NCBI RefSeq assembly: GCF_019049325.1
Contig: NZ_JAGMUO010000034.1
Coordinates: forward strand, 345,764-409,763
Length of the DNA: 64,000 bases
Source of the DNA: Streptomyces sp. AC512_CC834
Lineage (GTDB): Bacteria > Actinomycetota > Actinomycetes > Streptomycetales > Streptomycetaceae
Reading direction: 5' to 3'
A model generated the notes under the pieces. The model made no database searches. It saw only the letters and a program-made list of their open reading frames with translations, and was not told the DNA's origin. Made by a program: the position numbers and the translations under genes. Numbering within the stretch: the first letter of the stretch is position 1; each line of letters starts with the position of its first letter. Positions 35,093 to 45,318 of this stretch are shown here, in pieces.

Positions 35093-35954
35093 GTCCCCGA
35101 TGTCCAGGTCCCCGATGGCGGCGCCGCGCTCCTTCCTCTGGACCCGCCGCGTCTTCCTCACCCTGCTCACCGGCTTCGTACTGCTGCCGGTGTACGTCAT
35201 GGTCTCCAGCTCGCTGAAGCCGCTCGAGGACGTCTCCAGCCAGTTCCACTGGCTGCCGAGCAACCTGACCTTCCGCCCGTACATCGACATCTGGTCGACG
35301 GTCCCGCTGGCGAAGTACTTCATGAACTCGCTGATCGTGGCGGGCGCGGCGACCGTCTGCTCCGTCGTCATCGCGGTCTTCGCCGCCTACGCCGTCAGCC
35401 GCTACGAGTTCCGCGGCAAGCGCGTCTTCTCGGTGACCGTCCTGTCCACGCAGATGTTCCCCGGCATCCTCTTCCTGCTGCCCCTCTTCCTGATCTACGT
35501 GAACATCGGCAACGCCACCGGCATCGCCCTGTTCGGCTCCCGCGGCGGCCTGATCCTCACGTACCTGACCTTCTCGCTCCCCTTCTCCATCTGGATGCTG
35601 ATCGGGTACTTCGACTCGGTCCCGCGCGACCTGGACGAGGCGGCCCTGGTGGACGGCTGCGGACCGCTGCGCGCCCTGTTCAAGGTCGTCGTGCCCGCCG
35701 CGATCCCCGGCATCGTCGCGGTGGCCGTCTACGCCTTCATGACCGCCTGGGGCGAGGTCCTGTTCGCCTCGGTGATGACCAACGACGCCACCCGCACCCT
35801 CGCGGTCGGACTCCAGGGCTACTCCACGCAGAACGACGTGTACTGGAACCAGATCATGGCCGCCTCCCTGGTGGTGAGCATCCCCGTGGTCGCGGGCTTC
35901 CTGCTCCTCCAGCGCTACCTCGTCGCGGGCCTGACGGCCGGAGCCGTCAAATGA
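35085..35954 (+). CDS. ABC sugar transporter permease 2 (MalG type)
   Basis: 289 residues, with AGGAAGG 8 nt before the ATG at 35085. The EAA motif is DEAALVDGCGPLRALFKVVV and the six-helix MalG pattern is present (FVLLPVYVMVSSSLKPLEDV at the first helix). The N-terminus is duplicated (MSRSPMSRSPMAAP) because a 15-bp DNA unit occurs twice (35083-35112); the stop codon of permease 1 falls in the first copy. A second start at 35115 is possible. Confidence 0.92.
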   Translation: MSRSPMSRSPMAAPRSFLWTRRVFLTLLTGFVLLPVYVMVSSSLKPLEDVSSQFHWLPSNLTFRPYIDIWSTVPLAKYFMNSLIVAGAATVCSVVIAVFAAYAVSRYEFRGKRVFSVTVLSTQMFPGILFLLPLFLIYVNIGNATGIALFGSRGGLILTYLTFSLPFSIWMLIGYFDSVPRDLDEAALVDGCGPLRALFKVVVPAAIPGIVAVAVYAFMTAWGEVLFASVMTNDATRTLAVGLQGYSTQNDVYWNQIMAASLVVSIPVVAGFLLLQRYLVAGLTAGAVK

Positions 35955-35998
35955 CCCGCATTTCCCCACCCGCTCTTCCCCAACCCGAAAGGACCTTC

Positions 35999-37357
<1,359 letters not shown>

Positions 37358-37360
37358 CCC

Positions 37361-37396
37361 GGGGTGGGCGCGGATGCGGGAGTCCGCGCCCACCCC
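37361..37396 (+). terminator. Terminator of the importer/GH1 operon
   Basis: A perfect 14-bp stem (GGGGTGGGCGCGGA / TCCGCGCCCACCCC) with an 8-nt loop starts 3 nt after the GH1 stop codon. Confidence 0.85.
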
Positions 37397-37472
37397 GATC
37401 CCCGCCCGTACGGCCGAGCCCACGAATGAGGAATGACAGGTACATGGCAACAAGACATCCGGAGGAGAATCC

Positions 37473-39383
37473 ATGCCATCCCGTACCCCCAGTACCCGTA
37501 CCCCCCGTACCCCTCGCACCCTCCTGGCCGCCCTCGCCGCACTGACCCTGCTCGCGGCGGGCCCGGTTCTCACCACCACCCCCGCCGCCGCCGAACCGTC
37601 CGCCGCGGCGGCAGCCGCCTGGGACACCGACCGCGCGGCCTCCGCCTACACCGCGAACCCCTCCGCGGTCACCGCCTCGGCCAGCGAGAACGCCGGCACC
37701 GCCGCCGGTCAGGCCTTCGACGGCAACGGCGGCACCCGCTGGTCCAGCGACTTCACCGACGACGCGTGGATCCGCGTCGACCTCGGGGCGACGATCCGCG
37801 TCGACCGCGTGACACTGGACTGGGAGGCCGCCTACGGCAAGAGATACGTCCTGGAGGCCTCGAAGAACGGCACCGACTGGACCCCCTTCTACACGGAGAC
37901 CGCGGGCACCGGCGGCTCGGTCACCGCGCACACCTACCCGCAGGAGGTGACGGCCCGCTACGTCCGCATGCGCGGCATCGAACGTGCCACCCCCTACGGC
38001 TACTCCCTCTACTCCTTCAGGGTCTACGGCGGCGAACCGGCCCCCGCGTCCACCACCCGCGCCAACCTCGCCCTCAACCACCCGGCGTACTCCAACGTCT
38101 ACCAACACGCGGGCAACTCACCGGCGTTCGTCACCGACGGCGGCTGGCCGGCCGACCTGAACGCCGACGCGACCCGCTGGTCCAGCGACTGGAACGCCGA
38201 CCGCTGGGTCTCCGTCGACCTCGGCGCGACCTCGACCATCGACACGGTGGACCTGTACTGGGAGGCCGCGTACGCGGTCGACTACGAACTCCAGGTGTCC
38301 GACGACAACCGCACCTGGCGCACCGTGTACCGCCCCTCGGCGAGCGAGGTCGCCGCCCGCCGCGCGGACGTGAAGTCCCCGGGCGAGGCGACCGGCCGCC
38401 ACGACAGCGTCCGCCTCCCGCAGCCCGTCACCGGCCGCTACGTCCGCATGCTCGGCAAGGAACGCCGCTCCTTCTACAACCCCGCCCCGGCGACCGCCCA
38501 GTTCGGCTACTCCCTCTACGAGTTCCAGGTCTGGGGCACGGGAGGCAGCGCGGCGGCGGCGTACCCGGCGCTGCCGGGCGAGCAGTCCGGCGCGTACCGG
38601 ACCACGTTCTTCGACGACTTCACGTCGGGGTCGCTGGACCGCGGCAAATGGCGGGTCGTACGGACCGGCACGGAGATGGGCTCCGTCAACGGCGAGTCAC
38701 AGGCGTACGTCGACTCCACCGACAACATCCGCCTGGAGAACGGCGCCCTGGTCCTGCGCGCCAAGTACTGCAAGGGCTGCACCCGGGCGGGCGGCGGCAC
38801 CTACGACTTCACGTCCGGCCGCATCGACACCAACACCAAGTTCGACTTCACGTACGGCAAGGTCAGCGCCCGCATGAAGCTGCCGGTCGGCGACGGTTTC
38901 TGGCCCGCGTTCTGGCTGCTGGGCAGCAATGTGGACGACCCCTCCGTGTCCTGGCCCGCCTCCGGTGAGACCGACATCATGGAGAACATCGGCTACGGCG
39001 ACTGGACCAGCACCGCCCTGCACGGGCCCGGCTACTCGGCGGCCGGCAACGTCGGGGCGCGCCAGGTGTACCCGGGAGGCGGCCGGGCCGACCAGTGGCA
39101 CACCTACGCGGTGGAGTGGACTCCGACGGGCATGAAGTTCTCCGTCGACGACCGGCTGGTCCAGGAGACGACGCGCAACAAGCTGGAGTCGACGCGCGGC
39201 GCATGGGTCTTCGACCACGACCAGTACGTGATCCTCAACCTCGCGCTGGGCGGCGCGTACCCCGCCGGCTGGAACCAGGTCACCAGCCCCTACTGGGGGC
39301 TGCCGCAGTCCAGTGTGGACCGGATCGCCGGCGGGGGAGTACAGGCCGAGGTGGACTGGGTGCGGGTGGAGCAGAAGGGGTAG
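37473..39383 (+). CDS. Secreted GH16 endo-beta-1,3(4)-glucanase with two discoidin domains
   Basis: 636 residues; GGAGGAG lies 5 nt before the ATG. The signal (RTLLAALAALTLLAAGPVL) ends near TPAAAEP. Two F5/8 type C domains occupy residues about 55-190 and 200-355; each has RWSSDF/RWSSDW, VDLGATI/VDLGATS and a GRYVRM-type end. The GH16 domain (about 370-636) carries the catalytic ExDxxE in SGETDIMENIGYGD, with nucleophile Glu499 and acid/base Glu504. The beta-bulge (MxxE) and WPAFWLLG, WHTYAVEW and NLALGGAYPAGW blocks agree with laminarinases. It would cut beta-1,3-glucan chains outside the cell to feed GH55 and the importer. It has its own start region after the GH1 terminator. Confidence 0.92.
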   Translation: MPSRTPSTRTPRTPRTLLAALAALTLLAAGPVLTTTPAAAEPSAAAAAAWDTDRAASAYTANPSAVTASASENAGTAAGQAFDGNGGTRWSSDFTDDAWIRVDLGATIRVDRVTLDWEAAYGKRYVLEASKNGTDWTPFYTETAGTGGSVTAHTYPQEVTARYVRMRGIERATPYGYSLYSFRVYGGEPAPASTTRANLALNHPAYSNVYQHAGNSPAFVTDGGWPADLNADATRWSSDWNADRWVSVDLGATSTIDTVDLYWEAAYAVDYELQVSDDNRTWRTVYRPSASEVAARRADVKSPGEATGRHDSVRLPQPVTGRYVRMLGKERRSFYNPAPATAQFGYSLYEFQVWGTGGSAAAAYPALPGEQSGAYRTTFFDDFTSGSLDRGKWRVVRTGTEMGSVNGESQAYVDSTDNIRLENGALVLRAKYCKGCTRAGGGTYDFTSGRIDTNTKFDFTYGKVSARMKLPVGDGFWPAFWLLGSNVDDPSVSWPASGETDIMENIGYGDWTSTALHGPGYSAAGNVGARQVYPGGGRADQWHTYAVEWTPTGMKFSVDDRLVQETTRNKLESTRGAWVFDHDQYVILNLALGGAYPAGWNQVTSPYWGLPQSSVDRIAGGGVQAEVDWVRVEQKG

Positions 39384-39430
39384 CCGCCCACCGCCCACCC
39401 GCCGCCAGTCCGCCGTCGGCGCGCCGCTCG

Positions 39431-40249
39431 TCAGGCGTCCTTGCGCGCCACCGCGCCGTAGATGCCGATGGGTGGGGCGTCGGGCCGCCGCACCTCCTCC
39501 GGGCGCCAGTCGGTGACCCGGACCAGGCCGGGCTCGACCATGGTGAAGTCGCCGAAGAGGTCGAGGACTTCGGCGTGCGGGCGCAGGTTCATGGACGCGG
39601 TGGCGCTCTTGTAGACGGCCGCCGCGTCCTCCCGCCGGTCCTCGTGGACGTCGCCGGTCGCGTGCGTCAGCACGAGGTACGAGCCGGCGGGCAGCGCGTC
39701 GCGCAGGGTGGCGACGATGCCCTCCGGGTCCTCCGCGTCGGAGACGAAGTGCAGGACGGCCACCAGCAGCACCGCCACCGGCCGGTCGAAGTCGATGACC
39801 GCGCGCACCTCGGGATGGTCGAGGATCGCACGCGGGTCGCGCAGGTCGGCCAGGACGACGGCGGTGTCGGGGTCGTCCGACAGCGCGCTGGAGTGGGTGC
39901 TGACGATGGGGTCGTTGTCGACGTAGGCGACCCGGGTCTCCGGAGCCACCGCCCGTGCTATCTGGTGCACGTTGGGCTCGGTGGGCAGGCCCGTACCCAC
40001 GTCGAGTATCTGGCGGACGCCACCCTCGGCGACCACGTGCCGGACCGCGCGGTGCATGAAGTGCCGGTTGGCGAGGACACCCTCCCGCACCTCCGGAGCC
40101 GCCTTCATGAACTCCTCGGCCGCCCGCTGGTCGACCTCGTAGTTGTCCTTGCCGCCCAGGAAGTAGTCGTACATCCGGGCAGGGTGGGGCCTGCTCGTGT
40201 CGATCCGGTTCGGGTGGGCGGCGCTCTCGCCACCACTCAGGTAGGTCAT
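39431..40249 (-). CDS. SAM-dependent methyltransferase, PF04672 (DUF574) family
   Basis: 272 residues from the ATG at 40249, preferred over one at 40321 because GGAG lies 9 nt upstream. The family hallmark RIDTSRPHPARMYDYFLGGK and DNYEVDQRAAEEFM is intact. The SAM-binding loop is LDVGTGLPTEPNVHQIA with YVDNDPIV as the acidic strand 2 end, and FDRPVAVLLVAVLHFVSD marks strand 4. These proteins are abundant in Streptomyces; substrates are unknown. A divergent paralogue starts 198 bp away. Confidence 0.88.
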   Translation of the reverse strand: MTYLSGGESAAHPNRIDTSRPHPARMYDYFLGGKDNYEVDQRAAEEFMKAAPEVREGVLANRHFMHRAVRHVVAEGGVRQILDVGTGLPTEPNVHQIARAVAPETRVAYVDNDPIVSTHSSALSDDPDTAVVLADLRDPRAILDHPEVRAVIDFDRPVAVLLVAVLHFVSDAEDPEGIVATLRDALPAGSYLVLTHATGDVHEDRREDAAAVYKSATASMNLRPHAEVLDLFGDFTMVEPGLVRVTDWRPEEVRRPDAPPIGIYGAVARKDA

Positions 40250-40447
40250 GCGGCCTGACTCCGTCCTCAACTCGCGGGCCACCCACGGCACAAGCGTGCC
40301 CGGTGACTGTCGGAACCTCATCTTGGCATGCCCGCACGCACACCCCCTGACCAGGGCGGAATCCGGTTAGGCTGGCGCCCGCGCACGCCTTGATTCTCTG
40401 ACCGCGTTTGTTCCGACGGTTTTGTTCCGCGTACGGAGGAGTGTCCT

Positions 40448-41239
40448 GTGACCGCCCGTATACCCATACCCAGCCCCCGCATCGACACCAGCAAGCCCCA
40501 CCCCGCACGCGTCTACGACTGGCTGCTCGGCGGCAAGGACAACTACCCCGTCGACCAGCGGGTCGGCGAGACACTCCCCGAGGAGGCGCGGGGCAACGCG
40601 GCACGGAACCGTGCGTTCATGCACCGCGCGGCAGCCTGGCTGGCGAACAACGGCGTCGACCAGTTCCTCGACATCGGCACCGGCATCCCCACCGAACCCA
40701 ACCTGCACCAGATCGTGCAGGCGATCAGACCCGACGCCCGGATCGTCTACGCGGACAACGACCCGATCGTGCTCCGCCACGCGGAAGCGCTGCTGACCAG
40801 CAGCCCGGAGGGCGCGACCGACTTCCTCCACGCGGACGTGCGGCAACCCGCCACGATCCTCGAACACGCGAGTGAGGTCCTCGACTTCGACCGCCCCATC
40901 GCTCTCTCCCTGATCGCCCTCCTGCACTTCCTGCCCGACGACGAAGACCCGTACGGCCTGGTGCGCACCCTGGTACGGGCGCTCCCCTCCGGCAGCTTCC
41001 TGCTCCTCTCGCACGGCACGGCGGACCAGCACCCGGAGCTGAGGCGGGAGACCGAGGCCGCGTACAAGAAGGGCGCGATTCCGCTGCGGATGCGTACCCG
41101 CAGCGAGGTGGAACCCTTCTTCGACGGACTGGAACTCGTCGCACCCGGCCTGGTGTTCGCCACCGAGTGGTACCAGGAGGAACCGGCGCCGGCGCGGGAA
41201 CGCAGCGGCTTCCACGTCGGCGTCGCCCGGGTCGCCTGA
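40448..41239 (+). CDS. SAM-dependent methyltransferase, PF04672 (DUF574) family, second copy
   Basis: 263 residues; GTG start with GGAGGAG 7 nt upstream. It shares the same blocks as its divergent neighbour: RIDTSKPHPARVYDWLLGGK, DIGTGIPTEPNLHQIVQA, YADNDPIVLRHAEALL and FDRPIALSLIALLHFLPDDE. The two are roughly half identical, suggesting an old inverted duplication. Role unknown. Confidence 0.88.
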   Translation: MTARIPIPSPRIDTSKPHPARVYDWLLGGKDNYPVDQRVGETLPEEARGNAARNRAFMHRAAAWLANNGVDQFLDIGTGIPTEPNLHQIVQAIRPDARIVYADNDPIVLRHAEALLTSSPEGATDFLHADVRQPATILEHASEVLDFDRPIALSLIALLHFLPDDEDPYGLVRTLVRALPSGSFLLLSHGTADQHPELRRETEAAYKKGAIPLRMRTRSEVEPFFDGLELVAPGLVFATEWYQEEPAPARERSGFHVGVARVA

Positions 41240-41341
41240 GTCACCACGGCCCGGAGACCGCCTTGACGGGAGCCGGAACCGGCAGATACTTGTGCGCAGC
41301 ATGGGTCGGTCGGTGTCCGTGGTCGGCGCGAGGCGGGACAG

Positions 41342-43021
41342 ATGAAGAAGAGACTGTGTGCCACGGGTGCCGTCCTGGGCGCCCTCACCGCGCTGGCCGC
41401 GCTGCCGCAGGCCGCCCAGGCGTCGTCTGCGCCCCCTGGTTCGCCCCCCGGTTCGCCTCCGTCGTCGGTCCGGCGGACCCTCCCTCTGGGCCCCGCCGGC
41501 CTCCCCGAGAGCCGCACCACGACCACCCTCCAGCCGGGCGTCACCCTCACCCGCATCGTGCGCGGCACCACCGACGACCCGGCACTCCACTGGACCGTCG
41601 AGGTCGCCATCCCCGGCGGCGAGACCTCACCGGACCCCGACGCACCGCCGACGGCCCTCAAGGACAGGGCGAGCGCCGACGAACTGGCCGCCGGTCTGCG
41701 CCGCGACGGCTTCGAAGCCCGCGTGGAGGAGGTGACGACACCGGCCACGGCCGACTACACCGGCGGCACCCTCGGCTGGCGGGTCCGCATCGGAACGTTC
41801 GACTCACAGGCCACCGCGACGGCCGAACGCACCCGCCTGAGGGCGGCCGGGTACACGGGATCGGCCGTCTACACCGGCTGGGACGGCGAGGCCACCGACC
41901 GCGGTCCGTGGCACGTGGACGTCCTCACGATCGACCCGCGCCGATTTCGCGGCAGCCTGGACGCGTCGTACGGCCCGGACCTGGAGAACCGCGAGACGAC
42001 CACCCAACTCTCGGCGTCCGCCGGCGCGACCGCCGCGGTCAACGCCGGCTTCTTCGTCCTCGACCCCAGGGCGGGCGCACCGGGTGACCCGGCCGGAGTG
42101 GGCGTCTACGACGGACGCCTGCTGAGCGAACCGGTGGCCGGCCGCCCCAGCCTCGTCGTCCACGACAACGGCCGCCGCACGCAGATCACCCGCCTCACCT
42201 GGCAGGGCCGGGTCACCGGCCGCACGGCCTCCCGCCACCTGAACGGCATCAACCGAGTACCCGGCCTGATCAGGAGCTGCGGCGGCACCGAGGGCGACAT
42301 CCCGACGTCCCTGCCGCTGCACGACGTGACCTGCACCAACCCCGACGAGTTGGTCACCTTCACCCCGGACTTCGGCGGACACACACCACAGGGTGAGGGC
42401 CTGGAGGCCGTACTGGACGCCCACGACCGCGTCGTGGAACTGCGCTCACCACGCGGCGGCACACTCCCGCCGGGCGGCAGCTCCGTCCAGGCGACGGGCG
42501 AACGCGTCGCCGACCTGACCGCCATGGCCCGCGTCGGCGACCGTCTGCGCGTCAGCATGACCCTGCTGGACGAACGCGGCCACCGCGTCTCCACCTCACC
42601 CCGCACCGACATCGTCAACGGCGGCCCCGAACTGGTCCGCGACGGACGTATCCACGTCACCCCCGCCACCGACGGCATGGTGCACCCCGGCGACCCGAGC
42701 TGGTACTACGGCTGGGTCCACAAGCGCAACCCACGCACCCTGGCCGGGGTCGACGCCGCGGGCCGCACCGTCCTCGTCACCGCCGACGGACGCAGCACGG
42801 ACTCCCTCGGCCTCAGCATCGGCGAGAGCGCTCGGGTCGCGAAGTCACTCGGCCTGCGCGAAGCGGTCAACCTGGACGGCGGCGGCTCGACGACGATGGT
42901 GGCCAACGGCGCCGTACTCAACAACCCGTCGGACGCCACGGGCGAACGCCCGGTCGGCGACGCCCTGCTGATCCTGCCGCCCCGCAGGCACGCCCCCGAA
43001 ACCGCGCGCGCCACCGACTGA
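41342..43021 (+). CDS. Secreted phosphodiester glycosidase (NAGPA) domain protein with SPOR-like domain
   Basis: 559 residues. A Sec signal (MKKRLCATGAVLGALTALAA) ends near AAQASS. A SPOR-like module (about residues 100-180: SADELAAGLRRDGFEARVEE, WRVRIGTFDSQATATAERTR) may bind denuded peptidoglycan glycan. The C-terminal NAGPA domain (about 200-550) contains AAVNAGFFVLDP, DIVNGGPELVRDG and the family signature AVNLDGGGSTTMVANG. Relatives remove GlcNAc from phosphodiester linkages, as in wall teichoic acid or exopolysaccharide. The combination suggests a cell-wall-directed enzyme. Start ATG at 41342 follows a weak SD (GCGGGACAG). Confidence 0.87.
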   Translation: MKKRLCATGAVLGALTALAALPQAAQASSAPPGSPPGSPPSSVRRTLPLGPAGLPESRTTTTLQPGVTLTRIVRGTTDDPALHWTVEVAIPGGETSPDPDAPPTALKDRASADELAAGLRRDGFEARVEEVTTPATADYTGGTLGWRVRIGTFDSQATATAERTRLRAAGYTGSAVYTGWDGEATDRGPWHVDVLTIDPRRFRGSLDASYGPDLENRETTTQLSASAGATAAVNAGFFVLDPRAGAPGDPAGVGVYDGRLLSEPVAGRPSLVVHDNGRRTQITRLTWQGRVTGRTASRHLNGINRVPGLIRSCGGTEGDIPTSLPLHDVTCTNPDELVTFTPDFGGHTPQGEGLEAVLDAHDRVVELRSPRGGTLPPGGSSVQATGERVADLTAMARVGDRLRVSMTLLDERGHRVSTSPRTDIVNGGPELVRDGRIHVTPATDGMVHPGDPSWYYGWVHKRNPRTLAGVDAAGRTVLVTADGRSTDSLGLSIGESARVAKSLGLREAVNLDGGGSTTMVANGAVLNNPSDATGERPVGDALLILPPRRHAPETARATD

Positions 43022-43068
43022 CACACGAACCCGAAGCCTCCACACCCCTGCCCCCTCCACCCGCCTCC

Positions 43069-43100
43069 ACCCCACTCCGCACCACCCCACTCCGCACCAC
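43069..43100. repeat. Two tandem copies of a 15-bp unit upstream of the esterase gene
   Basis: ACCCCACTCCGCACC is repeated with a 15-bp period in the 118-bp gap between the glycosidase and esterase genes. The gap is a pyrimidine-rich, C-heavy strand. No promoter elements were recognised. Confidence 0.7.
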
Positions 43101-43139
43101 CGCGCGACGAACAGCACCCCCCCAATCCAGGGAGCCGCC

Positions 43140-44177
43140 GTGTTCGCGAACGTGCCCACCGTCCTGAGCCCTCTGCGAGCCAGAGTCCTCCTCGTCCTGG
43201 CCGTACTGCTGGCCGTCCTCGCGCCGACCACCCCCGCGGCACTGGCGGCGGGAGAGCCGGACGCACCCCGAGCGGCGCCGGCCTCCCACGGTGCCGAAGT
43301 CGTCGCCGTCACCCAGGTCGCGGACCGGCAGGTCGACCTGTCGGTACGGTCAACGGCCCTGGGCGGCCGCACGGTCAAGGTCCGCCTGCTCACCCCCGAC
43401 GGCTGGAACCCGCACGACCGACGCCGCCGGCAGCACTGGCCCACCCTCTGGCTCCTGCACGGCTGCTGCGGCGACTACACGTCGTGGACGAGCATGACGG
43501 ACGTGGCGGAGACCGCCGACCTGCGCGACGTCCTCGTCGTCATGCCCGAGGCCGGCTGGAACGGCTGGTACAGCGACTGGTGGAACTACGGCAAGGGCGG
43601 CGACCCGGCGTGGGAGACCTTCCACACCAAGGAGCTGCGCCGCCTCCTGGAACGAGACTGGGGCGCCGGCGGCAACCGCGTCGTCGCCGGCCTGTCGATG
43701 GGCGGCCAGGGAGCCCTCCTGTACGCCGCCCGACACCCCGGTATGTTCAAGGCGACGGCGGCCTACTCCGGCTCCGCCCACCCCCTCCTCGACGACGAGT
43801 CGGTCAACCGCATCATGGGCTTCTTCGCCGGTCAGGACACCGACCCCCTCCGCGTCTGGGGCGACCCGGTCGCCCAACGCCGGATCTGGCAGTCCCACGA
43901 CCCCTTCCACCTCGCCAAACGACTCAGGTCGATCCCCGTCTACCTGTCCTGCGGCGACGGCACCACCGGCCCTCTGGACCCACCCGGCGCCATCAGCGCC
44001 CTGGAGGCCGACTTCAACCGCCAGAACCACGCACTGGCGGACGAACTGCGCCGGGTCGGCGCGAGGCACCTGACCACCAACTTCTACGGCCCGGGAACCC
44101 ACGCCTGGGCGTACTGGGAACGGGAGCTGCACGCATCGCTGCCGATGCTGCTGGGGGCGCTGGGGAAGCACGGCTGA
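43140..44177 (+). CDS. Secreted alpha/beta hydrolase, esterase D / mycolyltransferase type
   Basis: 345 residues; GTG start, SD CAGGGAG 8 nt upstream. The signal (LRARVLLVLAVLLAVLAP) ends near ALAAGE. The fold resembles antigen-85 type esterases: WPTLWLLHGCCGDYTSW, VVMPEAGWNGWYSDWWN, WETFHTKELRRLLERDW. The nucleophile is Ser186 in AGLSMGGQGAL; a later Asp and GPGTHAWAYWERELH supply the rest of the triad, with the His before AW. It probably acts as an extracellular esterase; substrate unknown. Confidence 0.9.
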   Translation: MFANVPTVLSPLRARVLLVLAVLLAVLAPTTPAALAAGEPDAPRAAPASHGAEVVAVTQVADRQVDLSVRSTALGGRTVKVRLLTPDGWNPHDRRRRQHWPTLWLLHGCCGDYTSWTSMTDVAETADLRDVLVVMPEAGWNGWYSDWWNYGKGGDPAWETFHTKELRRLLERDWGAGGNRVVAGLSMGGQGALLYAARHPGMFKATAAYSGSAHPLLDDESVNRIMGFFAGQDTDPLRVWGDPVAQRRIWQSHDPFHLAKRLRSIPVYLSCGDGTTGPLDPPGAISALEADFNRQNHALADELRRVGARHLTTNFYGPGTHAWAYWERELHASLPMLLGALGKHG

Positions 44178-44306
44178 GCAGGACGACCCAAGGGGACCGC
44201 GGGACCCGCGGCCAGGCATCCGGCGGCGGGCAGGTGCACCCGAGTCGCTTCGGCAGGGGTTCGGTGACGAAGTCGCGTTCGTTGGTGGCCGCGATGTCCG
44301 GTGGGT

Positions 44307-44867
44307 TCAGAACACCCACCGCGTATGGCTGTAGACCCCGTCGTCCCGGCCGAAGCCGTACGCGGTGGCCGGGGCCACCGCGAAGAGCACCGCGTCTCCC
44401 CTCCGGATGGCATCCCCGATCCCGTGGAAGGTGCCTTCGGGCGAGGTGATGTGCGGCCCGTACTTCGCCTCGTACACCGCGATGACCTCCTCCCGCACCG
44501 CCGGATCGCCGACCGGTTCGGCCTCGCCCTCGACGACCAGGTCGAACCCCTCGGTGAGCGCGTTCCCACCCGTGAGCAGCGCGCAGTGCGCATCGTGGAG
44601 CAGGTTCCTCGCCTTCTGCTCACCCGGGCCGGTGGAGAAGTACAGCACTCCGTCGTGCCACGCCGCGATCACCGGCGTGATGTGCGGCCTGCCGTCGGGC
44701 CGCACCGTGGACACCCAGAAGATCTCGGCGGCCTCCAGGTGCCGCTCGGCCGCGGCCCACTCGGTGGCCGTGACGTCCGCGGCGCCCGGCCGGGGATTGA
44801 GTGCGGAGCTGTAGCGGGCGTCGAGCTCGGTCGTGGGTTGCTCAGCGGCCGGTCGCTGCATGGACAT
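44307..44867 (-). CDS. Pyridoxamine 5'-phosphate oxidase-fold protein (FMN or F420 binding)
   Basis: 186 residues; AAGGAGG lies 5 nt before the ATG. The split-barrel core is clear: WVSTVRPDGRPHITPVIAAW, VLYFSTGPGEQKARNLLHDA and HCALLTGGN, typical of flavin/deazaflavin oxidoreductases or related binding proteins. No membrane segment. It stands alone on the minus strand; partner and substrate are unknown. Confidence 0.85.
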   Translation of the reverse strand: MSMQRPAAEQPTTELDARYSSALNPRPGAADVTATEWAAAERHLEAAEIFWVSTVRPDGRPHITPVIAAWHDGVLYFSTGPGEQKARNLLHDAHCALLTGGNALTEGFDLVVEGEAEPVGDPAVREEVIAVYEAKYGPHITSPEGTFHGIGDAIRRGDAVLFAVAPATAYGFGRDDGVYSHTRWVF

Positions 44868-45006
44868 GGCAGACCTCCTTGTTCTCCTGCCCCCTAACGA
44901 CTCCCGGCCCGCTCCGAAATCATCGGTACACCCGCCTGGCTACGCCGGCCCACCCGATCGGGTGTCGAGGACGCGCCCGACAGGAGGCCCGAGCCAGCCG
45001 TGGCCG

Positions 45007-45318
45007 TCACCCCTTGCCGGCGGCGGTCTCCCGGATCACCGGCTCGAACTCCCGCCGTACGTAGGCGTCGAACGGCGCCGTCAGCGCGCCGTCGATCACC
45101 CGCCGTACCCCGTGCTCCGCCGCGACATCCTTCATCGCGGCACGGGAGTCCGGCCCCACGCCCCCGCCGATGATCAGCACGCCGAACGCGTCGGTCTCCA
45201 GCAGCTTCAGGGCCGCCTCGTCGGTGCTCATACCTTCCGCGTCAAACCCGTCCGCGCGCAGCGTGTCCAGCACCTCCGTCACCCTGGCGGGCGTCCTTCC
45301 CAGTACGAGCGTCCTCAT
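45007..45318 (-). CDS. Small Rossmann-like hypothetical protein
   Basis: 103 residues; it overlaps the alpha/beta hydrolase stop by ATGA and so is translated with it. The N-terminus MRTLVLGRTPARVTEVLD and a second hydrophobic strand AFGVLIIGGGVGPDS suggest an alternating beta/alpha fold like a receiver or flavodoxin domain. The phospho-acceptor Asp pattern of true response regulators is not evident. Function unknown. Confidence 0.75.
   Translation of the reverse strand: MRTLVLGRTPARVTEVLDTLRADGFDAEGMSTDEAALKLLETDAFGVLIIGGGVGPDSRAAMKDVAAEHGVRRVIDGALTAPFDAYVRREFEPVIRETAAGKG

Noticed and set aside
40321..40373. Promoter with TAGGCT -10 for the second methyltransferase gene
   Set aside because: The only -35-like element (CTGACC) is 15 bp away, too close, so the pair was not listed.
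42825..42833. Extra LacI-type site AGAGCGCTC
   Set aside because: It lies inside the phosphodiester glycosidase coding region with one arm incomplete; likely chance codon use.
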